DNA of 64,000 nt from Sanguinoderma infundibulare (Eukaryota; Basidiomycota; Agaricomycetes; Polyporales; Polyporaceae), in contig JAVLRN010000007.1 in NCBI GenBank assembly GCA_032821775.1, forward strand, positions 2,480,001 through 2,544,000, read 5' to 3'. How positions within the stretch are numbered: position 1 is the stretch's first letter; each line of letters opens with the position of its first letter. The position numbers were made by a program, and so were the translations under genes. This document shows positions 52,200 through 64,000 of this stretch, piece by piece. The notes under the pieces were generated by a model, which ran no database searches, had not been told where the DNA came from, and saw only the letters and a program-made list of their open reading frames with translations.

Positions 52200-55100
52200 C
52201 TACGATACGCGGTTACGGCGGATATTGACGGGAGGATTGGGCACACCCTCCCCTTGCTTTTGACGCTTGGCAGCTGTGTCGTCCGCCGCGCCGTCTTCGC
52301 GAATGCGCTTTGCGAGGTTCGGCGCAGTAGCGTCACCGGCGGCGGCAGCGGCAGCGGCGGCGGCAGCACCCCCAGCTCCCCGGCCCGCACCGGGTGCGGC
52401 TCCTCGGATGGCCAGTCCTCCCCTGCCCGGTGCATTAGGAGGAAGACCGCGTCCACGAAGCGGAACTCCTCCAGTTCGAGGTGGGTTGTTAGGCCTAGGA
52501 GGAAGGTTGACTGGAAGGCCTGCCTTTCCCGTCACGGCGGCAGGAGCGGCATTAGGAGCGGGGGTAGGGGCGGCGGGGGCGGCGGGTGTGGTGGGGGTGG
52601 CGGGGACGGGGGCGGAAGGTCCCGGTTTTGAAGTCTCTGGGGCCAGGGCTGTCGGATCGAGTCGGTGAACGATTGCCTCGAGGTCCTTCACCCTCTTCTG
52701 CGAGCGTACAAGCTGTCCGTCCTTAACCTTGGCACGCGCAGCGGACTCTTTCCGTCCGCTCTCTACTGCAGCCTCAAGCGCCTTTGTATGCTCCTCCTTG
52801 AGCGTCTCCTTATACGCGGCCAGCGCGGAGTCGACAGCGGCTTGGATTTCTGGTGGCGCTCCAGACGCGGGAGCTTTAGGGGCATCGAGCGCAGCCTTGA
52901 GTTCCTCCTGGTGCTTCTTGAGAAGGCGCTCCTCCAAAGCACGCAGCTCTTCCGCGTGCTTGGCAACGAGCTCCTCTGAAGATCCGGTCGAAGTGCCGGC
53001 CTGCTGCGAGACTCGCTGCAGCTCATCGCGCAGCTTCTGCAACTCCTCGTTCGTGTTCCGACTCTCTGCCAGGCGAGCCTTTGCAAGCTCCGAAAGCCGG
53101 GTGTGGAACTTCTCCTACAATGACCATCAGCACACGAGTACGACGGGCAAAAAGATGACACATACACTCTGGAGGCGAGCACCCTTGGCTTCATCAGTGG
53201 TTTTGGCGACTTGCTCGTTGAGTCCCTACAGAGAGCATTAGAACTGTGAGCTTGCGGAAGCAACGCGAGATGGACCTACATCGACTAGCGCCTTGGCCTC
53301 ATCGCGAGCCTTGATCAACTCCGCCCGTTCCGATTGCCACTGACTCTGAGCGGCAGCGACATCAGCTGGTACTTCGCCGACGGGAGCTGTCGAGGCCCAA
53401 GTGACCTTCTCAGCAAGGAGGCTCTCGTGCTCAGCCCGGAGTTTGTCCTGCGATCGGAGTCAGCTAAAACGTTCACTTCGCACCTGCATCGACTCACGAG
53501 AGATTCGTTCAAGCCAGCGACTTGTGACGAGCTGATGACATGGGCAGCATGTTCGTCAGCAAGGGACTTCTCAAGGTTGGCCTTGTCGGCGCGCAAAGCC
53601 TCCAGCTCCTGGGTCAGGGCGGGGTCGACAGGGGCACCGGCAGCAGCTGCCTCTTGCGAGCGTCCCTTGACTTCCTCGAGCTCTGTGCTCAACGACTCCA
53701 CCTGCGCCTGCAGATCGGTGGTCTGTTGGGTCAGCTTCGCGATCTCAGCCTCATACTTCTCGAAGCGAGACTTCGCCCGTGAGTTGTTCTCCCGACCCTG
53801 GAACCTCAGCTGCCTGTTTGCTTCCTCGAGCTGTAGAAGGTTCGAGTTAAGTCATAGCTTCTCGCGACACAAATGAGCGCGCACCTTGGCTATCTGCGCC
53901 ACTGTCTCGCTGCTCTGCGTCTCCGCGGCCGCCTTAAGCTCGGCGTTCTGGGTCTGAAGCTGCGCGATCTCGTCCTTGAGCGACTGCATCTCAGCCGGGT
54001 CGATGCGGTCGTACTGCAATCCACACGATGAGTTACGGATCCCTCAGCGACGACCAACGCGATCTTACCTTGGTGAGAAGTTGCGCATTCCGCTCCTGCC
54101 ACCTCTGGCTCTCGCTCTCGAGCATCTTGATCTGCTGGTCCTTCGCCTCGAGCTCGGCTTCTACAACTCGCACCTTCTCCTTGACGGGCTCGAGCTCAGC
54201 GTTGATCTGACGCAAGTCGTTCTCGAGTTTACGGACGCGCTTCACGTGCATATCGGCGTCATGGCGTAGCGTAGAGTTGCTCTCGCGGAGAATGGCCACT
54301 TGGTTGATCTTCTCTGCCAGCTGACGGTGCTGCTCTTCAGAAACTGCCGTCTGAGCAGCACGCTCGCGTTCCTGCAAAATTTGTGAGCGGGATGTGAATA
54401 AACTGGGACGGGGAAAATCTACCTCTGAGAGCGCCTGACGAGCTTCCTCAAGGTTTTGCGAGAGATGGTCGATCTGAGTCTTGAATCGCGTGTTCTCCTG
54501 CTTCGAGAGTTCGAGTTGAAGCTCGATGATCTCCTTCTCCTTGCGCAAGTACGTCACGAGAGAGCGGAGCTCAATGAGCTTGGTGTCGTCATCAGCGGTC
54601 TCGATGTCGCCGGCCTCTGCAGAAGCCGAGCTCGCCGCCTGCTTGATGCGAGCAGCATGCGTGCTGACAGATTCGAGATGCTGGTGGAGAAGGCTGTTCT
54701 GATCACCAAGGTCCTTGCATCTATACTATCTTAAGCACCTCTATCGACCAGTTGCACAGAAATAGACTTACCTGGTCTTGAGGTCTGCGATCTCCTTGTC
54801 CAGCGCCTCGCGTTGCTGTTGCCAGCTTGCCTCGGAACTGGCAAGCTTAGCCTCCGCAGTCTCAGCTGCAGCCCGACCTTCCCTAGCTGCCGTCTGACTC
54901 TCGTTCAAGCGCGTCTTCAGGTTCTGGAAAGACTTAAGAGCCTCGGCATGGGCAACGACCTCTCTCGAATAACGATCTTCCGCAGCCTTCGCCCGTCATC
55001 AGTCCAAGAACCATCCTTTCGCAATTTGAACACATACCCTAGCACGTTTCTCTAGTTGACGGACCTCAGCTTCCCAGGCGGACCGGTCGGTCTGCGTGCT

Positions 55101-58100
55101 GTGCGCGGAATCTGTCATCTCGACAATAGTGCCCTCGAGCATGTTCTTGTCCTGGATCCATTCAGCACGATCGACGTCGAACGTGCGTTGCAGCTCGGCG
55201 TTCTGCTGAGTGATCTCGTTCAAGCGTTCCTCCGCGAGACGAAGCTTTTCCTGGAGGACCTGAATCTCAGACTAGTCGAAAACTGGTTACTAGTGTTCGC
55301 GGACGAGGGTGCGTTGCAAACAAACCTGTCTCCTCTCAAGCTCAACGTCCGTCGCAGTCTTGTACTCGTCGTGGGTGGCATTGAGGTTGGCAAGCGCTTC
55401 CTCGTTGGCTTGGCTGATCTCCTGGAATTGCTGAACGTGGCCGCGTGCCGCCGCAAGATCGACCTCCGCAACCTTAAGCGCAGACCTAATGAGAATCGTC
55501 AGTCATCTTCCTCTCCGGCAATCCCAATAAGAACTCACCGAAGCTCAGCAACCTCGGCTTCAAGTTGCTGCTCGCGAGACAAGTCTTCATCTGCACGAGG
55601 GGTGACACCGTTGGGACCGCTGGTCCTACGCTCATATACAGCAAGCTTCTCCTCATTGCCCTGGAGTTGCCCGGTGAGCTGCTCGACGCGCTCTTCGAGA
55701 TGCTTCTTGCTAGTCTCCGCTGCGATGAGGGACTCGCGAGTCTTGCCAAGTTCTTGCGTCTGCGACCGAACGTCAATACAACTGCCGTATCCCGAGGATA
55801 AAAAGGAGGTCAACGCACAGTCTTCTCGATCTTGCCTTGCAATTCCCTAAGCTCGAGATCCTTCTGCAGAGTCAAACGACGAACAGACTCGCGCTCTTGC
55901 AAAAGCTGAGTGCGCATGTCTTGGCTATAGCGGCTCGTCAATATCTTGTCACGTTAGTAAACAAGGCGCCTCACTTCTGGTTCTCGAGCAACTGCATCTG
56001 GCTTTCGAGACGTCGACGATCGTTCTCACCAGAACGCTCGAGATCGTTGTGCATCTTCTGAACGTTAGACATGAGATCGGAAAGGTGTGAACGCTCGACA
56101 GCGAGGGTCTTGTTCTCCTCGACAAGGCGGACTTGGATGCTCTGTCGGTGAATTGTAAGCTTAGTACGTTCAACACGACATCCTCATGGTACAAACCTCC
56201 CATATCTTCTTCTCGGCCCGGAGGTTAGCGCACTCGTTGCGGAGCTGTTCGAGCAACTGGTTGCTCGCGATCAAGTCCTCGGACATGCGGTTGACCTCGA
56301 TGTCCATCCGGGTGTACTGGTCAAAGAGCTTATGATTGCGGGTGATCAGGTCCTCGTTCTCCCGCTTCTGAATGCTGAGCTGGTCTTGCGCCATGCGGTA
56401 GCGCTCTGCACAACACCATCAGCAACCAAAATAAAACGAGAACTCTGCAAGCCGATATGCTCACCGTTGAGGAGCTCGTTCTGGGCGTTCGCCTTGGCAG
56501 CAATCGTGCTGAGCCTGGAAACCTCACGTTGCGTGTTCAGATTTTCTTCACGCAGGCGTGTAGAGTCGACGCCCATCTCAGTGCGGTACGCCTCGAACTG
56601 CTTCTGCACCTCCTCGAGCTCCTGCGCCAATTCCGAAGGCTCCGCGGTCTGCGACTGGCCGTTAACGCCGTTAGGAATGCGCGAGGCCGAACCGGAGTCC
56701 TGCTGCCTCTGGAGGAGGCTGCGAAGCGTATCACGTTCCTTCATGTAAGCCTGAATGGTGACATCGCTGGTACGCTTCTGGCTCTGGAGCTGCGACTGGA
56801 GCTGCTTGATAGCCTCGTGCGCCTCGCGGACAGCCTCGCCCTGCTCGCGTTCTAACGCTTCCTTGTACTCCCTCTCCTCCGACTCAAGCTTGGAACCGAG
56901 CTCGCGAACGATTTTGAGAAGTTTCTGGTTCTGCTCCTGCAGTTGAGGGATGGAGCGGAAGAGGACAAGGTTGTTGGTGATGACCGCGTCAATGCTCTCC
57001 GCAGGCCGGGACATCTCGTCTTGCTCGAGTTCTTCGTCGGTAGGGAGAGAAGGGTCGTGGTGCCGGCCGAGGTCCTTCAGGAGACTGCGGAGCTGTCTAC
57101 TAAGGTCTTCAAGCTGCTTCTCGAGCAGCTCGTTCTCGCGAACGCTCTTCTGCAACTTCTGCCCATTCTCTTCAGCAGCCGCGCCGAACGCGTCCCTCTC
57201 CGACAAAGCCTGTGAGAGTTGCGATGCAAGCTGAGTGGACTCGGACTGCAATCGTTCGTATTCAGCACGTTGTTGAGAGAGTATTGGCGCCTAAGGAAGC
57301 GATTTAGTATTCATGCGAAGACAGGGAGTTTGGAACACGCACCCTCTCCTCGATCTGAGCAAGTACGGCGGAGAGCGTGCGGTCCATGTGATCGTACTCC
57401 GCACACTTCCGCGAGAATTCCTCCTGGAGCTTGATGTAATCGGAGTAGACCTCGGTAAACGACTTGCCGCCCCGCTGCGCGCGACTGGCTATCGCAACAG
57501 TCGGGCTGAGGCCGATCATACCCTGGGTGAGAATGTCCGCAGATGGCGAGCCGTTACGCGCAGGAGTCGAAATGGAGAAGCCGCGAGCAGGGGTTCCAGG
57601 GTTGCTGATAGAACCGCCAGTGAAAGCAGGAATGGGGAACTCGCCACGGTCCATTCGGTCCAAGACGGCCTGCAACTCCTCGACCCTCTTCTCCGCATCC
57701 TCAGCCCGCTGCCTCTGGTTCTCAATCTCCTCCCGCAAAACGGCCTCCCTCCTCTCCGCCTTCTCGTTAACGCCCTCGTAGTCCTTCTCAATGCTGTCCA
57801 CGATAGCCTTGGCCTGTTTCTCGCGTTCCTCCATCATAGACACCAACCTGCGCAGACCTGCCGCTTCGCTGGAGTACGTCGCCTCTTGCTCTGCAAGCTG
57901 GCCCTTGAGGGTTTGAATGCGCGTAAGGTAATCGGTGAGTTGGTGCGTCTGTGTGGCGTGTGCTGACTGAAGAGCCTTGAGCGTGCTTTCGGTGGACGCG
58001 TGGTTCTGAGCAAGAGAATCATGTGCGCCTTGAAGCTGAGCGAGCTCGGCGTGCTTCGTCCGGCGGTACTTGGCGAATTCCTCTGACTTGGCAACGAGCT

Positions 58101-58940
58101 CGGAAGAGCTCCGCTCGGCCTCAGACTTAGCAAGTTCCAGTTGCTGAGTCAACGACTCAACCCTGAACTGAGGGGCCATTAGCAGAAGTCAGGATGCTCA
58201 AACCGGCCAACCACGCACCTTGGTCGAAGTCTCCGCAGACGTAAGTTCCCTGACGTTGCGCTCCAATGCCTGGTGGTCCTGCCGGGCCTGCTTGAGGTCC
58301 GCGCGAAGACTTTGAATTTCGGTCTCGCGCTGTGTCGTGTCTTCCTGCAGCCTGCTGACAACACCCATGAGATCTCGCTTCTCGCGTTCGGTCTCCTCGA
58401 CGCGTAGCTTCAGTGTCTGGAGCTCAGCAGATGACGAAGTCTGCGTGGTGGAAACATCGTTGAGCTGCGCCTGCAGCTTGGCGCGTTCGGCAGCTAAATC
58501 CGCTCAACGTTAGAACAACGGCCACGGCAGGACGATCACCATCACGCACCGAATGAATCCCTCTCCTGCTTAACTTGTTCCAACTCCTTCTGCACTGTCT
58601 CCAGGGTCGATTGCAGCTCAGAAGTCGCGGTTTCGCGATCCTGAAGCGCCTGGTCCAGCTCGACATCCTTGCGCTGGATCTCGGCTTGCGCTTCCTCCAA
58701 CTCCCTCTCCGCGTTCTCCGCGTCCACAGCCTGTCCAAGGAGCAGCCTGTAGAGAGACACGATAGTGTCAGGTGCGGGGTTCGTCAGATTGACTTCGGGA
58801 AGGAGCATGCTGAGGTGGTGGAAATCAACGTCCTCCGGAATCGCGACGGTGAACGATGAGGAAGCGGGCGAGTTTTCGCGCGTAGCATCCCCCTGTGCGT
58901 GCGCTGCTGCCGCAGCCTTGCTTTTTCTGCGGGTCTTCAT
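52200..58940 (-). CDS. Nuclear pore basket protein, Mlp1/TPR family
   Basis: Eighteen exons: complement of 58550..58940, 58219..58493, 57343..58167, 56465..57290, 56197..56405, 55975..56141, 55819..55924, 55539..55759, 55326..55485, 55038..55271, 54772..54986, 54423..54720, 54069..54371, 53885..54013, 53498..53830, 53280..53447, 53166..53225 and 52200..53114. The model closes at 1,944 aa, close to yeast Mlp1. Almost the whole protein is coiled coil (heptads of Leu with Glu, Gln, Arg). The conserved TPR/MLP segment is visible as ERSHLSDLMSNVQKMHNDLE followed by RSGENDRRRLESQ, and another as LVTYLRKEKEIIELQLELSK. The C-terminus is disordered, with Ala and Gly-Arg-Gly runs and a KRQKQGEG basic patch, likely the nuclear localisation region. 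It forms the nuclear basket and works in mRNA quality control and spindle checkpoint docking in known relatives. Confidence 0.95.
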
Positions 58941-59224
58941 GATGGGGGAGGGTGGCAGGGACCGAGTGGGTGGAGGAGAAAGGCGTGGCCCATCACGCGC
59001 CACTGCAAGCCATTGTCTCCGCCGGCGGTTGTTTGTCCCTGTTTGGCAAGACCCTCTGGATTCAACACGAACAAACAACCCTCGGGAATTACGCCCGTCA
59101 CGTGGGCCGCATAACTCTGGCTCGGGTCGCGAAGGTGCTCCGGGTCTTGTCACGACGGTCGCGCTGGTCCTCGCTCCCTCCCTCGCGATTTTCCTTTCCT
59201 CCTCACGGACTGCTCTGTGCCGCC
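58941..59224. promoter_or_regulatory. Bidirectional promoter of TPR and Mob2
   Basis: 284 bases separate the two start codons, which point away from each other. No clear TATA box was seen for either side. Confidence 0.55.
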
Positions 59225-60295
59225 ATGTCCTTCTTCAACTCCATCGGGTGAGCTCGTTGCTTGCCTGCTTCTGCTCATCGATGCTCATCGCGGTCAATGC
59301 AGTCGCTCCATGCAGCGCAACCAGCGCCCCCCTAGACGGTCCACGACCCCCACGTCCGGAAACTTCCCATCGACCGACTCTCTGCCTCCCGCCACGCCCA
59401 CGAGCCCTTCGCCACCCAAACCTCTCTACTTATGCAGCCCCTTCGTGGAAGCGGCATTGGTGAAGGGCAACTTCAAGACAATCGTCATGTTGCCCAAGTA
59501 CGCAGACGTGATGGAGTGGGTAGCGGTAAACAGTGCGTCTTGGCCGAATCGAATCGTGCTCTGCCGAACCCTCGCTGACCCAGAGTGCCATGGCCGTTTC
59601 CCACCATCAGTCTTCGAATTCTACCAGAACCTGAACCAGTTCTACGGCGTCCTGGCCGAGTGCTGCACGGCCCAGTCATGCCCGACCATGGCCGCGGGGG
59701 CTGGGTACGTAAACCCCCGTCGAGCTCACGCTGCCTGGCGTTGACACCCGTTTTTGCCTCCTTCCGCGCTAGCCTCAACTACACGTGGATCAACCAAGAC
59801 CGCAAAAGCGTGCAGCTCCCCGCGCCGACCTATGTCGACTACGTGATGACTTGGGTCCAGAACCTGCTTGACGACGAGAACGTCTTCCCCACCAAGTCTG
59901 GTGCGTGCTCCGAGCCTCCTCCCCAATCAGTCCGACCTCTGACATTGATGTGTTTGTCACCCTGCTTCGTGCCCTATTTTCATTCCTGCTTGTCCGTCGC
60001 CATCACCGGAACACACATAGGCCGCGAATTCTCCCAGAACTTCCCTTCGACCGTCAAACACGTCTACCGCCAGCTCCTCCGCGTCTTCGCCCACCTCTAC
60101 CACGCCCACTATCCCCAGATCCTCCACCTCCGCTCCGAGGGTCACTTCAACTCCCTCTTTGCTCACTTCCTCGCCTTCGGCAAGGAGTACGAGCTCCTCG
60201 ACCCCAAGGACATCAAGGGCCAGCAGGGCGCCATCGTCGGCGTCGGCGCGCTCTGGGAGAAGTGGAAGGAGATGGGCATCCTCGAAGCTTCATAA
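59225..60295 (+). CDS. mob2: Mob2-like kinase activator (MOB/phocein family)
   Basis: Five exons: 59225..59247, 59303..59532, 59611..59704, 59773..59900 and 60021..60295. The model closes at 249 aa. After a disordered N-terminus of about 45 residues comes PLYLCSPFVEAALVKGNFKT, then LPKYADVMEWVAVN, QNLNQFYGVLAE, CPTMAAGAGLNYTW, YVDYVMTWVQN, and VFAHLYHAHYPQILHL ending in SLFAHFLAFGKEYELLD. These are the blocks of MOB proteins. The wording LYLCxPFVxxALVKG and NQFYG is that of the Mob2 branch rather than Mob1. Two His in HLYHAHY belong to the family's zinc site, but the paired Cys of Mob1 are not conserved here. Mob2 binds and activates NDR/Orb6/Cbk1-type kinases for polarised growth. Assignment to Mob2 is inference from sequence wording. 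Confidence 0.88.
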
Positions 60296-60536
60296 GGGCT
60301 TATTGTTCGCCTTCGGACGTCCTGTGACGGATTTGAAAGTCAGTGAGGACACGGCTTGGAGACGGCGGGTTCGTCATATACATATACCACATATGCATAC
60401 AACCACCACGTTCCTCAGAGGACCGCTCTGAGGGTGTAACATACATGCGTCGCACTCGGCTGCGCTTGGGAATGGGGACACTGACCGGGAACAATCAATG
60501 TTTCGCTGTTTTCTGCGCTTTCTACGTTGTGATAGG

Positions 60537-62538
60537 CTAGACAAGCAAGCCAATCGGGCCCAATACGACTCTGTCCAGGCGGTTCGCGAACGCCATCCAC
60601 AGAACGGCCTCGGAATCCGATTCGACGATCTCCAAGGCTCGGATGGGGTAGGCCACCCTCGCCGGCGTGTCGCAATGGCCGAGGACTTGAAACTCGGGTG
60701 AGGCTAGGACGGTGTCTTCGTTCCTGGGTGGCAGGGCCTGTCCGGTTCGAAGGGACCAGATGCGAAGGGACTTGTCTCCGCCCTCAGAAAACAGAAAATC
60801 TTCGTTACGGTCTATGGTGATGCCCTACATGGTGTTTCACACCAGTCGGAATATCATGTCAAGAAACCTGCTTACCAGCTTTGAATCAAACCTTGCCAAG
60901 AACCCTGGGAATTGAAGAAGAGGCGCATTGCTGCGGAGGAACCGCATGTCATGCGTTTCCAGCTGGACGGAGTAGGCGGTTAGCTGGTTCGCGGAACCGA
61001 AAACATGGGATACGCACATCTCCTCGCATCGTCCGAACGAGAAGTTCGTGTCCGTGGATGATGCGAAGGTAGTCAATGGTGGGTGTCACCTTTGACGGGG
61101 ACGGCCTCTCCGTCATGTTGATTATCAAATCCGCCTTCCTCCCTGGCTGTCTCGAGTCCCACTGGTCGACGACCCCATTGCGCATGCCCATCAACGTGAT
61201 GCCCTACAGTGCGTGCATGAGGAGCCCGCTCCGAGCACATCTAGGAAGACCACAGGCTACCTCGTTATGTTGGCACAGCGTGAGCACGTCGCTGGCTCTT
61301 GGCAGACGGACGTACTCGTCCCGCTCGACGTCGGGAAAGCACACCACGGCCTTCCGTCCGCCTGAAGGTCTGCGATGAAAAATCGACGTTCAAGAGGCAA
61401 ACTATAAACGACATACCGACAAAGGCTTTCCGGTCCCGGATTTGGCCGCACCATACGTCGCTGCATACATGTTGCGGAAGCTCGCGGAGGACCCAGAGCC
61501 TGCAATGTGGAGTGAATAATGGACACAGCAAAGCAAAGGTCAACGTCACGCCGACATACCCTACGGCGTCATCCCTGGTAATGAGAAGACGCGAAGGCGA
61601 GCCCAAAGATGTTACCCTGGCAGCGACAACGCAGTCCTCAGCTTCTGTTCGCCCATGATGGATATCAATCGACGTCTGACATACATGCAAACCAGTCCTG
61701 AGCGAGTTATAGACGTGATCTGTTCAACGTCGCAAATTGTCCAATCAGCCAATCACTCAAATTCAGAGGGCGAACTCCGATTATTCCTGCGGAATCATGA
61801 GCGATAAGGTCCCACGTTAGGAACCTTATCGCTCATGATTCCGCAGGAATAATTGGAGTTTGCCCTCGGTGTCATGTAGGTATGAGATGACAGCATCATA
61901 CCTGTGACCGCAGGCCAAATTCCCGGATGCTGACGGTGGGATCATCGGTGTGTACAGAGTACAGCCAGCCGGTGTTATCACCGATGAGGAGTCTGTTATC
62001 GTCCTGTAACGCTATGTTCAGACTTTCACTCCGAGCTACAGAGGTTAAGATGGTCAAACCTTGGCGCATAGAGCCGTTACTGGACCGTCAAACTCAATTC
62101 TGGAGACATCAGTGTTGGGTGTCCGTTTGGCTAACTTGCTTATTTGGACTTGACTAGGTGAATGTCGATAAGCGATCAGGTTTTCTTTGCCATGAGGTCG
62201 CGAGACACATACTGCAGGCATCTCCTCCGGTGAGTCCCGAAGGGCGATTCTCTGAGCGCGTGCAGCGAACTGCACACGTTGCGCGGTTGAAATTCCAAGG
62301 TCCCTTGGTGCACTTGCTCATCTTTCTCTGCATGTTGTCGTTTCCGAGGTGGGCTACTAGAGTTTGTTCCAGGCGACCGTCGTCTTCGGCTAGACGACTG
62401 TGGCGACGGTGTGGTAACATTAATGGCCGCGTTTGAGACTGGTGGCCTAGATGGGGCGCCGGCTGGCCTAGACGCAAGAGGGAAGTATCGTTTTTTCTCG
62501 TCGTCCCAGTACAGTCCTGGAAGGTCTCTCGGAGCCAT
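60537..62538 (-). CDS. WD40 protein, DCAF4/WDR21-like
   Basis: Nine exons: complement of 62314..62538, 62060..62269, 61902..62003, 61560..61675, 61417..61499, 61261..61361, 61018..61203, 60876..60962 and 60537..60824. The model closes at 465 aa. The first intron is only 44 nt, so the exon 1-2 junction is the least certain. The start MAPRDLPGLYWDDEKKRYFP resembles the PGxYYDxEKxRYF opening of DCAF4. WD repeat cores appear as LLIGDNTGWLYSV, DVWCGQIRDRKAFV, LMGMRNGVVDQWDSR and GGDKSLRIWSLRTG. DCAF4 proteins are substrate receptors of CUL4-DDB1 ubiquitin ligases; that role is inferred. Intron 3 is 226 nt, several times the others, because it holds a 100-bp palindrome. Confidence 0.85.
61767..61866. 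repeat. 100-bp palindrome inside an intron
   Basis: Arms 61767..61810 and 61823..61866, 44 bp each with two mismatches, around a 12-nt spacer. It lies within the intron 61676..61901 of the DCAF4-like gene. No target-site duplication was found. It is probably a foldback MITE. Confidence 0.9.
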
Positions 62539-63116
62539 GGTTTTTCTACGGTCTTGCTTCAACCACACGAGGTTTGGTGGGCCTGTGACGCAATGGTGAG
62601 TGTAGGTGTCAAGTAACCAACCGTATAGTGCGCGTAAAACTTGTTGGCGCGCCGATCACGTAACACAGCTTCTCCAACTCCGGAGTCCGATTGTTTCTCG
62701 TCTCACGTCCAAGTGAGCATCCTCCTCGGCCATGGTGCGATGGGTGATGCATACATTGAACCCGTTGGCATTCAAACGCATCCAAGACTGGTCGTCCGAG
62801 ATGTGATGACCGGCCGGGAGCAGGACTCGCAGTGTGCAAAGGAGAGATAGCGTTGGAGATCTTCAGATCTGGATCAGGAACGGTGGCCCGGGGTCCTTTC
62901 GCGCCAGCTTGTAATACCAAGTACGCAGTCTCGCGCTCGTCCGTGCCTGCTGCTCCACCCTTTCTCTTCCCTTCACCCACACAGCCCAGCTCTGTCTTCC
63001 CGCAGGCTGGCCTTGCCGCTGCTACAGCTACCCGCGCATCCTGGATCCTACCCGCCGCTCCTTTCGCTTCCTCGCTCCAACTCTGGATCTGTAGCCCCTA
63101 CCCATCTGTAGCAACT
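62539..63116. other. Divergent promoter region
   Basis: About 580 bases between the DCAF4-like and membrane-protein starts. Pyrimidine-rich near the plus-strand gene, as is common before basidiomycete starts. No gene seen. Confidence 0.45.
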
Positions 63117-64000
63117 ATGCCCACTAGCCCGCGCTCGTCAACGAGTTCAGACTCCTTCGCGTCCGGCCGCAACTCTCCCATAAACGGCTTCGATTCCACC
63201 GCCGCGCTCATCCTCGTCCAGGACTCAGAGGACGCCACCCCGATCGCCGGCGCCGCTTTCGACTTTACGAGCGACGACGACGAGCCCGCGGACTCAGAGC
63301 TCCAGCTCGAGCGCCTCAGGAATTCGTCCATTCCCCCGCTCTCATCCTTCTCCGTCTTCTTGTACCTCCTCGCGCCCTTCCTCAAGCTCGGCGCCCTCCT
63401 CATACCGTCCTTGGACATACCTCCAACGGTCGCCGTGCCTGCCCTACTGCTTTTCGCCGTGCTATCCGCCTTCACGCGACATCTATGGTACATGCTCGCG
63501 CGGTACGTGCGCAGGGCGGACATGGAAGAAATAATTCTGGAGACCTTCGCGCGTGGAAGAGGCAAGGAAGGTCGGCGGATGGCTCTTCGCCAGGTTGTCC
63601 GACTGCTTGTCGGCGTCATGAGAGTATCCCTCGCTGCGCTGTACCTCCGATGTATGTACTACTTCGTCTCATGCCACATTTACGCCGCCGCTTATACATC
63701 GAATGCACAGTGTCTGTGGACATGCTCCTCACCTACTTCCCGGACGTCCTCGCGGTCTCCTCGAGACTGGTCACCACTATTGTTCTTGTGGTGCTAGTCG
63801 CACCCGTATATTCTGCGCGATCCCTCGCATCGAAAAGCGTCGTTTATGCGTCTTGGATCTCTGTTCTGGCCTATGCCTCATGGTTCGCGTGCACGGCATA
63901 TATGCATGCTAATCACATAGTGGAACCTATCGCGTACTCCTCGTCTCTTGGTAAACTGTGGGATGGCATACGTGAGTACTTTCTCATCATTGCTTCGTTT
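63117..64000 (+). CDS. Multi-span membrane protein, 5' part only
   Basis: Exons 63117..63651 and 63711..63971, followed by a donor (GTGAGT) and an intron that runs off the window. The visible part is 265 codons. The first 90 residues are Ser/Asp/Glu-rich and cytosolic in look (FDFTSDDDEPADSELQLERL). Hydrophobic segments follow: FSVFLYLLAPFLKLGALLI, VAVPALLLFAVLSAF, LLVGVMRVSLAALYL and TTIVLVVLVAPVY with another near ASWISVLAYASWF. A basic loop (ARYVRRADMEE) lies between helices two and three. No transporter or enzyme signature is recognised in this part. The frame upstream of the ATG is also open, but the chosen Met begins a typical disordered leader. Confidence 0.75.

Noticed and set aside
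52254..52668. Gly/Ala-rich plus-strand frames over the TPR gene
   Set aside because: They are shadows of the low-complexity Ala and Gly-Arg C-terminus of the minus-strand TPR gene.

Overview
The window reads as nuclear DNA of a filamentous basidiomycete, most likely an Agaricomycete. Genes on both strands are cut by many short introns (mostly 44-80 nt, GT-AG with CTAAC/CTGAC-like branch sites). The content is typical of mushrooms: a P450 cluster, tyrosinase relics, a Kre9-like small secreted protein and a Ty3/gypsy chromovirus. I rebuilt most genes exon by exon. Where I say a model 'closes', intron phases match and the summed exon length is a multiple of three. Species and family placements beyond this rest on recalled family features, not on database searches.

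Region 1 (1-9 kb) holds a C2H2 zinc-finger gene, a stand-alone tyrosinase C-terminal domain facing a broken tyrosinase copper-B fragment, a 9-exon MFS transporter and a secreted protein of unknown function. Region 2 (9.9-18.4 kb) has three tandem cytochrome P450 genes on the minus strand. They share a 10-exon layout that includes a 14-nt microexon carrying the I-helix motif. A diverged repeat of about 160 bp lies upstream of two of them, and an F-box-like fragment lies between them.

Region 3 (19.8-34.6 kb) contains a Kre9/Knh1-like secreted protein, an Artemis/Pso2-type DNA-repair nuclease, a small charged conserved protein, a second MFS transporter paralogous to the first with a partly different intron set, two small hypotheticals, a mitochondrial single-span protein, a MITE-like element and a GST-like protein. 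A tRNA-Lys(UUU) gene with a 15-nt intron closes this stretch.

Region 4 (35-39 kb) is a decayed island. It has TTAG-rich AT sequence at both edges, a damaged Cys-rich regulator and a perfect 25-bp-arm hairpin. Next to it (39,042-44,602) sits an intact, apparently young chromovirus: 206-bp LTRs differing at one base, a 5-bp target-site duplication, and one open Gag-Pol frame ending in a chromodomain.

Region 5 (45-64 kb) is housekeeping: a divergent homeodomain protein, a large protein kinase, the nuclear-pore protein Mlp1/TPR, Mob2 (head-to-head with TPR), a DCAF4-like WD40 protein with a 100-bp palindrome in one intron, and the 5' part of a membrane protein that runs off the window.

MFS transporters, P450s and tyrosinase are the kind of genes found in accessory metabolism, but no backbone synthase is present, so I do not call a biosynthetic cluster. 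I found no convincing new multi-gene system. The more unusual signals are the split tyrosinase locus, the paralog pair with discordant introns, the four long palindromes, the GC-AG introns, and the missing in-frame start of the kinase gene.
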